Source: Diphasiastrum complanatum (taxonomy: Eukaryota > Streptophyta > Lycopodiopsida > Lycopodiales > Lycopodiaceae). Taken from it: a DNA stretch of 64,000 nt. Under the pieces are notes generated by a model, which was not told the DNA's origin, ran no database searches, and was given only the letters and a program-made list of their open reading frames with translations. The translations under genes were made by a program, and so were the position numbers. Below are positions 35,801 to 48,341 of the stretch, one piece after another (positions within the stretch are counted from its first letter, which is position 1; each line of letters opens with the position of its first letter). Location of the stretch: contig CM055109.1 in NCBI GenBank assembly GCA_029204225.1, forward strand, positions 34,730,496 to 34,794,495. The letters are read 5' to 3'.

Positions 35801-37856
35801 TGGAGAATTGTCCTTGAAGGCCAATTTGTGATGCTTTTTTGGAGCTTTTTTTTTTTTTTTTTTTTGTGTAGATCAAGTCTTTGGTAGATCTGAATTTTCC
35901 AGCAAGTGTACTTTCATTTTAGGGTTTCATTGATGATGAAATTAGTGATGCATGCCGGTTCTCTCCAATGATTTATGATTCTAGGCTATGTTTTGGTCAA
36001 AATTGCTTGATTTTTCATGCTTTTTGGCACAAAATAGATAGTAAGAACCAAAATCCAGCAATATCAGATCAGTTAGATGGTTGTAATTTGGTAAATTTGT
36101 TTGCATGTGTTAGAGAAAGAGCTGTATGTCATGAATTTCCACTTTATGGTGATGAAAAAACCGAAAAATAGCCAAAAATCATCATTTTTGCTTGTTTTTC
36201 CATAAAGTTGGATAGTAGGTGGCTGTAAAACACCATGTAGAGCTCGTAAAGAGGTGAACCAAATTCTTTTGAAGCTTTCCCTAAAGTTAGAACCAATAAT
36301 TCCAGCAATTGAACTTGTAGGAAATCAAAAAAATCAAAAAATGACCATTTTTGGTGATTTTTGGGGGATGGATTTCTCCAAATCCATAAGGAGATCATTT
36401 TGGAATTAATTACAGCATAAAAGCATTCCTTTTTACCTTTACAACAAGCTATCAGACTTGTGAATTGATGGCCGGTGGCTTATGCACCATCTCCATCAAG
36501 TTTGAAGCTATTTTGACTTCTACAAATCAAGAAATCTTCGTTCTCAGCCTATACTGCATCTTAGGATCAGTATGAATGCTTCATGGAAGTCTAATTGGTG
36601 GTTTAAGACTGTTGGTAGCATCAATTTTGAGCTTGGGGAGGTGGTTGCACATTTTTTGATCATTTGGTCTACAAAAAGTGTGCCCTATTACAGTTGTTTG
36701 GCAACTCTGATGTCGCACGTGTGAAGCCTAGGTGGCAGGTTGACGTGGCAAGCATCTTGTTCACTCGATCTGCCTTTGTATTGAGTTTTACAGCACCCAA
36801 TTTGGTGTCTTGTAGCCAAAGTTATGATCATCTGAAGTTTTGTAGTTTTGTGAGTAAAATTTGCGAGATTTGAAAGTGTTCTGATTGCATGCCAGTCATT
36901 TTCCTAATTTGTAGTACTATGATTGCATGGATTAGTTGCATGCTGATTCTCATAGTGATTCTGACATGCATGAGGGTTTTACAATCGATTTGAGTGGTCG
37001 CATGTGCTCTGACGGTTGGGTCACAAATAAGTGTTAATGGCTGACAAATTCTGTAAAACTGAAGTTTACGTAAACAATTCCGTAATGACGTTTGTGACTG
37101 ATGTAGTGTGCTATGCATGCCAGTTTGACATTGGGTTAGTAGCATTAGAAATTGGACAGTGTTTTGATTTTTTTGATTCCGATTGCCTTTTCTACTAACA
37201 AGTATTTTCGTCAGAATTTTAGAATTACGTAAAATAAAGAAAAATTTGAGTTTTTCGAGAAAAAGAAATCAAAATTTTGGTCATTTTTTCATTATCTATG
37301 GAATCAGTTTAGATTAATGAATTGATTAAACTGAGTTTATCAGTCAGAGATTGATCACAGTGTTTTCACCAAGTCTAAACTATTTCCCGGTGATAGATAA
37401 GTTAAAATTGACAAAAGGAACTGCAATGAATTGCCGTCAGTTTTTACTGTGGTGTCATTTTTTAACTTTGGAGTTGGGAACTCCCAGATTGAAAGTTAAA
37501 ATTTGAATTTTTTTTCTTTTTTTGTTGAATTTCAATTTGGTAAAAATTGGAAATAAGTTATCTATCAGATAGGTTTCTAATCGATGTTGATCGATAGAAA
37601 TCAGTCAAGTGAATGTTTGTGCAAGATACTCGTTAAATTTGATTAAAATTGTCAAACAATATGAAATGACTAGGTTGAATGAGTGGCAATAGTATTATTT
37701 ATCTAGTTAGTGAATCTGACAAGATATAGTTCAAGAAATACTGTAATCCTATGGGTGGGATTTCCATTCATGTAATTTCATGGTTGGTGTCAATATTAAC
37801 GGAGTAATGCCAAACCAGTTAATAAAAAAAAAAACAGTCCAATTTTATTGGAAAAT

Positions 37857-37977
37857 TTGTAATAGTAAGAATTACATGACTGATTTCATTTCCAGTAAAA
37901 TCGAGATGCTTATCGTGATTTGTAATAATAAGAATTACATAACTGATTTCATTTTCAGTAAAATCGAGATGCTTATC
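37857..37977. repeat. 62-bp tandem duplication
   Basis: Two adjacent copies of TTGTAATARTAAGAATTACA..CAGTAAAATCGAGATGCTTAT with few differences. Confidence 0.9.
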
Positions 37978-38032
37978 TTTAGATGAATGTACACCAAGAT
38001 CATCTAGATAGATATGTAGATTCTTGTCTAAA

Positions 38033-38324
38033 AGAGCCAAAAGCAACCTGGGCACATAGCCATGCATAGCCCTAAGTTTCCTATACATAGATTCACCTAG
38101 AATAGAGTCCTAAGCATGGACCACATATTCATAGAATTGCTATTGATAACTCTACACATGCATACACTGTCTCATACCTTGTCTAAACTCCATTTAGTGT
38201 GTTCTGGGCCTCACAAGAATATTAGTTACTTTCGGGTCACATCCAATATGATATGGCATAAGTAATAGCTTGATTTATTGGAGTATTGTGTATCCAAGAC
38301 TAGGAGTATACTGAATCCTACTTA
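38033..38324 (-). repeat. Family C LTR fragment
   Basis: Matches 34021-34316 closely, beginning AGAGCCAAAAGCAACCTGGG and ending GAATCCTACTT. The first ~210 bp of the C LTR are missing. Confidence 0.88.
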
Positions 38325-38399
38325 TTGGTCATCTATTTTGAACGAGGAACGTTCCCAGCCACTTTTTGCGAATTGAGAGAAAACCACTTCACGTAAAAT

Positions 38400-38982
38400 G
38401 CGAAGTGAGAGAATTTGCGACGTCCTCGTTCACGTCAACATTCCCTACAGGTTGACAATATACACTATGTACAGTTGTCACAAAAGCCATATACTTCCAA
38501 GTACAACGGCTTACCAAATTAGGTGACAAACATTTAATGTAGTTAATACATGGATGCAGTCTATAAATAGATCATCCCAGTACAGATTATTTAGAGGCGC
38601 TCCGTCCATGAGACGTATGATTTTGAGCCTCCCAGTTACATTGCCATTTTGGTTGTAATTGTTATCTTATTATACTGCTCTTTCCATCTATTTCAAAACC
38701 AAACTTCACATTGAATCCATTTTTTAGTAATACCACACACAAATCATTTTTAATCTCTTCGATGGACTGTACTCTCATTTTTATGAGTATAAATTAATTT
38801 TTAAGATCCTGTTGGGCAATTAGAACACTTAAAGTTGTGATTATATTTAGCATAAGCTTTCTATTAGATTGTTTTTGCATCTAGCAGTTGATTGTAATGG
38901 GAGAGTTGTTCCGCAATATTCCTGCTCTCTTCTCCATTCGTGTTCTTCTATCTCCCTTGCCCCATCAGATTGGTATCAAAGC
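38400..38982 (+). repeat. LTR region and PBS of the plus-strand copia
   Basis: PBS TGGTATCAAAGC at 38971-38982 (one change from TGGTATCAGAGC), preceded by an LTR end CCCATCA at 38967. A TATA box CTATAAATA near 38561 lies where an LTR promoter is expected. The left LTR end is not certain; 38400 is approximate. Confidence 0.55.
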
Positions 38983-39124
38983 ATAGCTCATATAAACCAA
39001 GAGATTAAGTGTGTTCTATTTGCATTACTGTTAGTATGTCTCATATCGGTAGCTCTTTGTCTTCATCATCTAGCGAAGCTAGAATCATTGACAACACTTC
39101 TACAACTGGAAGTTAAAACTCCGG

Positions 39125-39908
39125 ATGATGTTTATAGATAGAGATCTTTGGGATGTAGTGGACGGTGCTGACTTGAAACCAAAAGATGGTGATCAAGCAA
39201 AAGCATGGAAGATCAAAGATCAAAAGGCCTTAGCATGTATCACACTCAATCTGGCCCACTCCCACATATCTCACGTTACCACATGCAAAACCTCTAAGGA
39301 TGCATTAGATTTGTTATCAAATCTGTATGAGACTCATGATGTACCCAGTAGATTACATCTTAGAAGGAAGTTCTTTACTCTTAGCATATCTGATTCTACT
39401 GTCATCACTTCTCACCTCAACAGCTTCAAGTCTTTATTGGATCAGCTATCAGCTATAAGATATTCTATTCAAGATGATAATGTCGTCGTGACCTTGCTTT
39501 CTTCTCTTCCAAAGTCATATGAGCACTTTGTAGTGATGATCTCCACACAACCCAACCTCACTCTTCAAAAGGTGATCGGTCATAGAAATGTAGAGAAAGA
39601 CTAGCAGCATGTCTATCAAAGACAAATCCATGGCTCTATACACCAAGAAGAAAGACTACTCCAAGGGCAAGAATCAAGTGCAACAGCAACAACAGAAGCC
39701 TCACACTCAAGGTGAGCATGGTGGATTGCGCAAGAAGCTTTTCTGCAGATATTGCAAGAGAGCCAATCACGACATCAAGGAGTGTCATATTCGGATCTAC
39801 AACGAGGAAAAGAAGCAACAACAGCAACAGCCAGACTCCTCCAACACGGTGGAATTCAAGGAGCAAGAAACACATTTGTTAATGGTTTACAGCAACATAA
39901 GACTGTGA
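39125..39908 (+). pseudogene. Plus-strand copia gag
   Basis: FIDRDLWDVVDGADLKPKDG, AWKIKDQKALACITLNLA and ALDLLSNLYETH form the copia gag core. After a stop at 39602 a basic Gln-rich segment carries the zinc knuckle CRYCKRANHDIKEC (C-X2-C-X4-H-X4-C). The ATG region upstream (39034) is frameshifted. Confidence 0.85.
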
Positions 39909-39917
39909 TAGCTAGTA

Positions 39918-41205
39918 TTGTACCTGAATAGCGGCGCTACTCAACACATGACCTCTCCCAAGGAATGGTTTATTGAGTATGCAGTTTACAGTAGAGATCA
40001 ATTCATCTACCTCGGAGATTTAAGCACCATACGCATGGAAGACAAAGGAACAATGAAAATCACTTTCAACAAAGATCTATCTATTTGTGTTTCCAACGTC
40101 CTTTACGTTCCTCAGCTATCAAAGAACCTGTTATCAGTCTCTAAGATAACTGATGAGGGCTACGCTGTTACTTTCTCATCTGAGCAGTGTACAATATTCG
40201 AGGAAGATACTACTCTGACTACATGCACTAGAGTCAAAAATCTTTACGTACTCTCTAATTCAGTTGCATTAGCCAGCATCTCTCATGAAATCTTTACGTA
40301 CTCTCTAATTCAGTTGCATTAGCTAGCATCTCTCATGAAAATGTAAATGATAATACTATTTTGTGGCATAGTCGATTTGGACACGTGAATACAAGATCAG
40401 TTTCCTATATGCATTGTAATAACTTAGATGATGGATTGTATTTCCCTTCTTCATTAGATAGGAAATCTTTCTTTTGTGAATCATGCGTCTATGGCAAACA
40501 CTCTAGAAGCAAGTTTTTCAAATCACATTCCATCAATACAAAGCATGTATTGGATCTTGTACATAGCGATCTTTGCGGTCCAATGCCAACTCCGTCCTTA
40601 GGAGATGCAATCTATTTTATCACTTTTATAGATGATTATTCTAGATGGTCTACAGTCATGTTCATTAAGCACAAATCTGAAGCCTTTGAATGCTTCAAGA
40701 GATTCAAGGCCATGGATGAGACACAAATGTCTACAAAAGTGAAGGCACTTTGAATTGATGGTGGCAGCAAATACCTCTCTAATGAGATGTCCGACTACAT
40801 GGCTGAACATGGTATTAGAAGACAATTCACCACTTCCTATTCACCTCAACAAAATGGGATTGCAAAAAGAAAGATTCGAACTCTTCTCAACTCAGCCAGA
40901 TCCATGCTACATCAGCACACCTACTTGCGAAGTTCTGGGCATAAGCTACTACCACAGCCTGTTACGTGCATAACAGATCCAACACCAAAGTCGTCAACAA
41001 CAAAACTCCTCATGAAGTTTGGCATGGGCACAAGCCTAGTGTTAGCCATTTAAAAATCTTTGGTTGTATATGTTTTGTTCACATTCCTAAACAGCTTAGG
41101 AAGAAGCTGGATCATAGGACAAATAAATGTATTTTCATTGGCTATCCTGATGAACATAAAGCTTATAGAGTTTATGATCCATCCACCAATGTAGTAATAC
41201 TATGA
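39918..41205 (+). pseudogene. Plus-strand copia protease and integrase, inactivated
   Basis: Protease motif reads LNSGATQHM, with the catalytic Asp of DSGA replaced by Asn. GAG-pre-integrase LWHSRFGHVN..CESCVYGKHSRSKF is intact. Integrase has LDLVHSDLCGPM, then a TGA at 40751 replacing the Arg-like codon before IDGGSKY, and NGIAKRKIRTL, where the catalytic Glu of the usual GVAERKNR is Lys. A 50-bp tandem duplication at 40241-40340 shifts the frame. Confidence 0.87.
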
Positions 41206-42340
41206 TTTCAAACAACCATCGATAAGCAATGCTATGTCATTTCATCCTATATTATGTAGCATGGAATCTTCCAACGATAATGTTTCTTCTACAGAACCTG
41301 TAGCTACAACTACAGAAGCCGAGCAGCCAATAGTACCTGTCATCAGACCAGACCAAGCTAGCTCAAGCAGATTTGGAGAAATTCAAAAAGAAGCATCATT
41401 GCATCCTAGTCAACCAAACGTCCGCAGATCCTCACGGACTCGGACAGTTCCTGAGAGGTATACACCTCAAATATTCTGGACTTCATCAGAAGAACCAGAG
41501 AGCCTAGCCGAAGCAATTAGCTCCAAGGATGCTGTGAAGTGGCAAGAAGCTATGGAAAGCGAATACAACTCACTTTTGACGAATCAGACCTCTGAACACT
41601 GGTCGACTTCCCCACTCACAAGAGAGTTATCGACAACAAGTGGATCTTCAAGAAGAAGATCAACTCTGATGGTTTCATTGTTGAATGGAAAGCACGGCTG
41701 ATGGCTAAAGAATTCACTCAAGTCCAAGGAGTGGATTATCAAGAAATTTTTAGTCGTGTCGTCAAAATGCAGTCAATTAGGACTTTGATTGCATTAGCAG
41801 CCGCATAAGACCTCGAAATGTACCAAATGGATGTCAAAAGAGCATTTCTCAACAACAACGTCGAAGGGAGCTGTATACCTTTCAACCGGAAGGATTGAAG
41901 TCAAAGGCCAAGAGCAAAAAGTGTGCAAGCTGCACAAAGCAATCTACGGTTTGAAACAGGCAGCAAGAGCATGGTTCAATAGCATAAACTCTTATCTCAT
42001 TCAATTGGGATTTGCAATCAATTCAGCTAACTGTAATGTTTATTCGAAGCATATAGGCATTAGTTCAGTTCACATAGCTCCTTAAATAAATGATGCATTT
42101 ATTTTGTCTAATGACACTTCTCTTCTGCACACTACTAAGAGTGATTTGTCAAAGGAATTTGACATGTCTGATTTAGGAACTGTCCATTCTTTGCTAGGAA
42201 TTCACATTACTAGAAATAGACTTCAGAAGAAGATCTATCTTAGCCAGCATGCATACCTAAAAGGCATTTTAGAAAAAGCTTCGATGACCTTCGTAGATCT
42301 GGGTATGAAACCATCCAAGAGCGTCAGAAAACTTGACAGT
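41206..42340 (+). pseudogene. Plus-strand copia reverse transcriptase, broken
   Basis: Acidic/Ser-rich linker (RRSSRTRTVPERYTP), DAVKWQEAMESEYNSL, VDYQEIFSRVVKMQSIRTL, MYQMDVKRAFLN, CKLHKAIYGLKQAARAWFNS and DLGTVHSLLGIHITRN. The catalytic VDD region is lost (HIAP then stop at about 42085). RNase H and 3' LTR are absent: the sequence changes to gypsy D near 42340-42480. Confidence 0.83.
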
Positions 42341-42399
42341 GCTCTGAAAAGATCATTGGATATCGACAATCAGCCACCCGCCAGCCCGCTCTGTGAATG

Positions 42400-43960
42400 T
42401 AAACTCCTATATAAGGCAAAAATCGTTGAATGGAAGGTTAAGAGTAATAAAAGAGGATCAAGACTGAGTTGATGACCAACCAGGAGTTACAAGATAAGAT
42501 CTGAGAAGATGCCATAGAAGAACCCAAGCCTGTGCACGACATGCCACAATATTTCAAGGATTACGAGATGGATGAAGTGATAGTGGTTATGCCCAGGGCA
42601 AAGAGAGAACCCTTAGAAGAAATCTCCCAAGGAGCCAACGTTTATGAAGGTCCTGCCCGCACCAAAGAGATAGATCTGGCTAAGAAGAGATAGGAAAGTC
42701 GCACGGTATCAGTAGGAGAAGATGTAAAGGGAGAGGAACTCGAGGATCTCAAGGCACTTCTTCGCAAATATCGTGACTATCTTGCTTTGAATTACGCTGA
42801 GCTGAAGGGCATATCGCCAGATGTAGTGGTTCACACCATTCCACTGGCTGATGGTGCAAAACCCACAGTTAGTAGGGCTTATAGGTCCAATCCGCACTAC
42901 ACCCAGCTAATCCAAGAAGAATTGAAGAAGCTTCTAGATGTAGGATTCGTCTACGAGATGGAACACACTGATTGGGTATCACCCATTGTGGTTAGTCCCT
43001 AAGAAAAATGTAAAACTTAGAATTTGTGTGGACTACAAGAAGATGAATGTCGTAACCAACAAGGACCATTTTCTCTTATCGTTCACAGAAAATGTGTTAG
43101 AGAGAATAGCTAGAGCAGAAGCCTATAGTTTTCTAGACGGATTTAGTGGCTATAACCAAGTGCAGATAGCCCTAGAAGATCAGCACAAAACTGTCACTGA
43201 GTGGGAAACATATGCCTACAAGGTGATAATGAGTGATGAGTTATGCCTTCAAGGAATTTCTTCAAAAATTTCTTGAAATATTCATGGATGACTTGTGTGT
43301 CCACTCCTCTAGAGCCCAATATCTAGCTTGCTTAGAGAAGGTGTTCATCCAGTGTCGATTATTCGGCATATCTCTAAACCCGGCCAAATGCCAATTTTTG
43401 GTCACGTATGGCATAGTGCCAGGCCATGTAGTTTCAATGCATGTTATCACCACTGACGTTGACAAGATCCACATAATACTTGCATTGCCTGAACCGAGAA
43501 CTGTACATGAAGTGTACATCTTTATGGGGCATTGCAAGTATTATCACAGGTTTGTCTTGAACTTTGCTAAGATGGCCCGTTTAATCTATCAGATGACTAT
43601 CCAACTAGAATGGACAACTCTTGCGACAGGATGAATTGGACCAATATAGTCCAATCCCCATTTCTCAAATGGTGCTTGAGCTAGAACTGGGCTTTCCACA
43701 AACTCAAGAAAGCCTTAGTGACTGCACCAATCCTTCGCCCTTCTATCTGGACTATAGAATTTCACGTCCACACAGACGCCACTATGCCATAGGGAGTATC
43801 CTGACGCAACCAGGGGAGTACAAGAAGGATTATTCGATCTACTTCGCCAGTAGGCAGTTGATTCTTACGGAGATGAACTATACCACCACCAAGCGGGAAG
43901 CGCTAGCCATGGTATATAGTGTGAAGAAATTCCACCATTACCTACTAGCCAGCCCCTTGT
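42400..43960 (+). pseudogene. Ty3/gypsy D: reverse transcriptase and RNase H
   Basis: ELKGISPDVVVHTIPLADGA, EELKKLLDVGFVYEMEHTDW, PKKNVKLRICVDYKKMNVVT, LDGFSGYNQVQIALEDQHK, then FLEIFMDDLCVHSS (catalytic MDD) and the RNase H piece AIGSILTQPGEYKKD with EMNYTTTKREALAMVYSVKK. Block MPFGL.NAP.TFQ is missing between TYAYKV and SYAFKEF. Frameshifts and stops throughout. No chromodomain-type features, so a non-chromoviral Ty3 lineage. Confidence 0.85.
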
Positions 43961-44029
43961 TTTCTTCGTAGATCACCAAGCCCTACTGTATTTGTTAAAT
44001 AGACCCTACACAATCAAACAAAGCACCCG

Positions 44030-45535
44030 ATAGTTGCTGCTTCTTCAAGAGTTCGACTTTAAAATCGTCGTTTGCAAAGGGAAACAACACTATTTGGCCG
44101 ATCACCTCTCAAGGATCCGAAATGTTCCCAAGAGTAGAGGGGTCAATGACAAACTCCGTGATGCCATCCTATTACATGTCGATGTCGTCCCTGAGTGGGC
44201 TGCCGATATTGGAGAATATCTTGTGTCGGGACATCCTCCCCCTTAGATGAGCAAAGTAGAATGACGCAGGTTGATTATTAGATCTACCCCATTCACATTG
44301 ATAGTAGGACAGCTATATCGCATTTATAACGATGGAATTATAAGTCGTTGTGTTCTTCCGCACGAAGTGTCCAAGTAGTGAGAGTTGCCCATGAGGAAAT
44401 AGGAGGAGGGCATTTCGCTACCGAAGCTACCAATAGGAAAGTACTGCAACACAGCCTGTGGTGGCCCACGATGTTCAGAGACATTCACTATCAAGTCAAA
44501 ATGTGTAATGTGTGCCAATGGTTCAACTGAACCTAGGGAAAAGATAGAATGTCGTTAAACCTGTTTTGGCTGAAATGCCCGTTTGAGAAATGGGGAATCG
44601 ACTATGTCGGCCCTATTCGTCCAGCTTCCCGTGGCTCGCAAGCTCGATGTATTATTGTAGCCACTAACTACTTGACCAAATGGGTAGAAGCCAAGGTGGT
44701 GAGGAAGGCTGATGCCAATTCCACTACCATATTTCTATTTGAGATCGTCTTAGTCTGTTTTGGCTGCCCACTAGAACTTGTGAGTGATCACGGAACAAAT
44801 TTTCTAAACAAGACTATTGCTCACCTATAATCCTCTTATCTGATTGTCCATAGGAAGATTACCGCCTAATATCCACGTTGTAACAGACAAGCAGAATCAT
44901 CAAACAAGATCCTCTATGGAATTATCACGAAGATGGTTGAAGCTTCACGATCTGATTGGGAACACAAGCTTCATGCATGTCTATGGGCTTTCAAAACTAC
45001 CTTCAAAGTGAGTATTGGACAAACTCCATTTCAGATGGTGTATGGACAGGAAGCTGTAATGTCTGCTGAGTTTGTTGTTCCAAGTCTGAGAGTCACCATC
45101 GCCGAATGACTTAGTACAGAGGAATCAACCAAGAGGGGATTGGAAAACCTTCTTCGACTTCATAAAACTCACTTCCTAGTGCTTCACGCCCTAGCTGTGG
45201 AAAAATAGCGACAGAAAGCCTGACATGATCACAATATCAAAATTAAGGATCTCCTCAAAGGAGAATTGGCATTGTTATACAATGCCAAGGCACAGAAAGG
45301 CAAGCTTAAGTTTCAGGGAGAAGGACCGTATAGAGTCGTAGAGATCCGACCTAATGGCAAAGTTATTCTCGCCGATCTGCAAGGCAATTTGCTAGACATG
45401 CCCATTAATGGCAGCAGGTTGAGTCGCTATTATTCCGCTGATGTTGAGCTCAGAGATATACCAGAACCACCATCCACGTCATCTTCTTCAGCTCAAGATG
45501 AACCTTCAACACCCCGTTAGCCTAGGTAGGAGTAG
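44030..45535 (+). pseudogene. Ty3/gypsy D: integrase
   Basis: FDFKIVVCKGKQHYLADHLS (RNase H end), HEEIGGGHFATEAT..CNVCQ (HHCC finger), WGIDYVGPIRPASRG, PLELVSDHGTNFLN, NRQAESSNKILYGII with the third catalytic Glu kept, and AFKTTFKVSIGQTPFQMVYG. The C-terminal 45266-45520 frame holds GEGPYRVVEIRPNGKVIL (GPY/F module) and ends with a Ser/Pro-rich tail, with no chromodomain. Confidence 0.87.
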
Positions 45536-46144
45536 CTTGTAGGATGACATTTGTCGATTAGATAGGTGGTAGGATTTATTAGTCAAATCTTAGTAGTACT
45601 TTAGATCTAGATCCATAGGGGTGAGAAGTGTTATGCTTAAGTTTAGAATAATTAGATAAATCAAATAGCTAGATCAGATAGTTAGACTAGATTAATACTA
45701 CTTAGCTAGATAGATCAGTCGTTTACTAGGTGGTATTAATTTACAAAGACTGAGTAGGTAGTCTAGCTCACTTAGGTAGTTTCTGTCTGGTTATATCCTA
45801 AGATAGTGTTTCAATTAGATGACCCCAATCAGATAGCTAGGATAAATCTAGAAAATCTGATCAGATCTAGAAAATTCAATCTGTCAGCGTAGGTTTTAGA
45901 TTAGTTAGCTTTCAAGTAACAGATCAAGTCCCGTAGATTAGGGTAGTTACCGACCGAGACCCTTAAATAGATCTGGACATGTAAAGTAGATCAGGTTTGA
46001 TTCTCTTAGATAGTCAATCTTAGTTCAGTCTATCAGTCAGGAGTAATTAGCTTAGTTAAACTAGGTAACATTTAAATTAGGTCAAAACAGATAGCTACTC
46101 AAGAAGATTTTAAAATAGACCGTACCCCTAGGGTAGATGTAGGT
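45536..46144. other. TAG-rich spacer between gypsy D and D'
   Basis: Low-complexity, rich in AGATCAG, TTAGATAG and GCTAGAT words, with no coding potential. It may be the 3' non-coding end or LTR remnant of D, but I see no second copy to prove it. Confidence 0.4.
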
Positions 46145-46613
46145 TTAGTGAATATCTATGTCCCATATCCGACCCTTAGATCTGTATACTAACGCCTCTA
46201 CTGTCCAAATAGGAACAATAGTAAGTTTGTATATAGGTCTTGCTAAATCTGCAAAGAAAATAATAAAAATTCGATAGTAGTTTGCATGACCCATAAACAC
46301 ATAAACTCCACGAATCGCTGTTGGTGGTGGAAATTCCACAATAAGCTTGATTTTAGAATAATCTGTGGCAATACCATGTCTCGATATCACATGCCCAAGC
46401 ACAACTCTGTGGGAAAGCCATATCTGGCATTTTTTTGGATTGGGAGAAATTTGATATTTGCGACATCTTTCAAATACTTTCTCCAATTGATCCAGGTGGT
46501 CTACGTCTGTACTATTATGAACTCCCAGGTCATCCAAGTATATTTCAAGAAATTTATGTAGATAATCTTTAAAATCAAATTGCATTACTCTTTAGAATGA
46601 GCTTGGTGCATTA
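46145..46613 (-). pseudogene. Gypsy D' reverse transcriptase, distal half
   Basis: Minus strand: NAPSSF, a stop, RVMQFDFKDYLHKFLEIYLD followed by DLGVHN (catalytic LDD), NPKKCQIWLSHRVVLGHVIS, YVFMGHANYYRIF. It continues the RT segment at 47269-47748 once the solo LTR is removed. RNase H and integrase are missing past 46145. Confidence 0.87.
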
Positions 46614-47268
46614 TGTGAGCGATTTCAACTAGTTTAGTCTAGTTTAGTCATATTTTGGTAAATTGTCAATAAGAGGCCAAAACTCATTTTAGAGTTAGAG
46701 ATTAACTTTTTGAAGCTATATTAGTTTAAAATACATTCAATAAATACCTTTTGAAAGTGTGGGAAAGTTGGTAGTCGAGTTTGAGAGAGATTCAAATTTG
46801 AACTTTGGGTACATTGAATCTAGACCCAAAAATAGTAGGGTCTACATTTTGGAGGGAAAGCCAAATGGCCAAATAGGGTTTGGACACTCTATAAAAGGTT
46901 GTAACTCGTGGAGAGACACATCTTCTCTCTTCTCTCTCTCATTTCATGATTATACATGGTTCTCTTTGGGTTCTACTATCCATTGGTGCACTATCTTGGT
47001 GATATCTTGCAATCTTGTGTGTAGAATGTTCATATTTTGCTATTTTTGGTTCCACACATGTGAAATATAGTAGGGTACTATAATTGTACAAACATAAAAC
47101 ATATTTTATGTTTTGGTTCATGTTTGATCAAGTTCTCTTAGATTTTGCATCTCATTTTGTATGTAGATGCTGATTTTTCTACATTGGCAGGATTGTTGGG
47201 TTTGCTCCTTATTGTAGCCAAAGATTAGGGACATGGATTGGATCTTGAATGATCTGAAATCCTTCACA
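46614..47268 (+). repeat. Solo LTR (family B) inside gypsy D' RT
   Basis: 655 bp, TGTGAGCGAT to CCTTCACA, flanked by a perfect 5-bp duplication CATTA (46609-46613 and 47269-47273). It has a promoter-like CTATAAAAGG near 46891 and CT-rich DNA after it. Removing it and one CATTA restores the RT motif LCN-AP. A lone LTR with a target duplication implies recombination between the two LTRs of a once complete element. Confidence 0.9.
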
Positions 47269-48095
47269 CATTACAAAGTCCAAATGACGTTACTTTGTAA
47301 GCATAGGTGCCCCTTTTTGTTGCAAAACCTGTTTTGTGGCGATCGGCAGGTGCAATCTTAACCTGGTTGTAACCACTAAATCCATCCAGGGGAAACTATA
47401 AGCTTCCGCTCCAGCAAGGTGATCCAAAATGCTTTCAGTAAAAGGTAACAGAAAGTGATCCTTCCGCATCACTTTGTTCAAAGCCTTGAGATTCACACAT
47501 ATTCTCAATTTCCCATTCTTCTTAGGAACAATGACAATCGGTGAGATCCATTCGGTATGCTCGATCTCATAAATGAAATCGGCGTCAAGCAATCTCTGAA
47601 GTTCTTTCTTTATCAGATCTGCAACATTAGAATTACAGCGATAGAACTTTGTAACCTTTGGAACTGCATCAGGTACTAGAGATATAGTATGTTCAATAAC
47701 TGACGTCGGAATACCCTTCAGATCTTGATAAGTCCATGCAAAACACACTGATACTTAATAAGTAACATGCAGAGTGCTTGATACTGTTCAGGATTAAGTT
47801 GTGATCCGACTTGTACAATCTTTTATGGTTCTCCTAGTTCGACAAGATTAATTGGCTATGTCCTAGCTGGGCCTCGATAGACATTTGGTGCTTCTAGTAA
47901 ATCCATTACCACGAAAGTAATGACGAACTGTACTCTCGCAATTCTGACAGGTACATCTTCAATTATTCCTCGCAAACGAACTGTCGTTTGATCATCTAGC
48001 TTAATGGCAAAAGTCATAGTCTTGATCTTTGTAAGGCCCCATTTTGCACATAGCATTGTAGAAATCAGATTAACTCCTGAACCGCCATCTACCAC
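47269..48095 (-). pseudogene. Gypsy D' protease and proximal reverse transcriptase
   Basis: Protease: MVDGGSGVNLISTMLCAKWG (active-site-like DGGSG), 48095-47856. RT: DLKGIPTSVIEHTISLVPDA, EELQRLL-type helix, FIYEIEHTEWISPIVIVPKK, LRICVNLKALNKVM, LDHLAGAEAYSF, then frameshifted TYAYKVTSFGLCN up to the CATTA duplication. Same family as D at 42.4 kb. Confidence 0.86.
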
Positions 48096-48341
48096 AGCTG
48101 CTTTCTTAGGAGATTGTCTATGCTGTATTGGCAGAGTGATATTCTTTTGTTCACTTTCCCAAGTGGCTCCGACATGGAGTACTTCATTAGATTCTTCAAC
48201 TCCAGCACAAAAAAAGTGGCTCTTGATGGACTTCTGGTTCCGCTTGAGCTAACTTTTGCGCTAAGATTTTTTTTGCTTTTGGCACCAACTTCATGAACTC
48301 TCCCAATGAAATATTGATCTTACTAGATAAAATATGTAGTT

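Larger units (their letters stand above)
34319..38032. other. Unassigned AT-rich repeat-like DNA
   Basis: No coding domain recognised on either strand. Contains an inverted family C leader piece (35692-35800), a T-run near 35845-35865 and a 62-bp tandem duplication (37857-37977). The stretch at 35900-37150 has the texture of LTR-element leader DNA, but this is impression only. Confidence 0.45.

Noticed and set aside
33815-38324. Family C copies as the two LTRs of one element
   Set aside because: The right copy lacks its PBS-side 210 bp, no PBS, PPT or coding domain lies between, and no target duplication was found.
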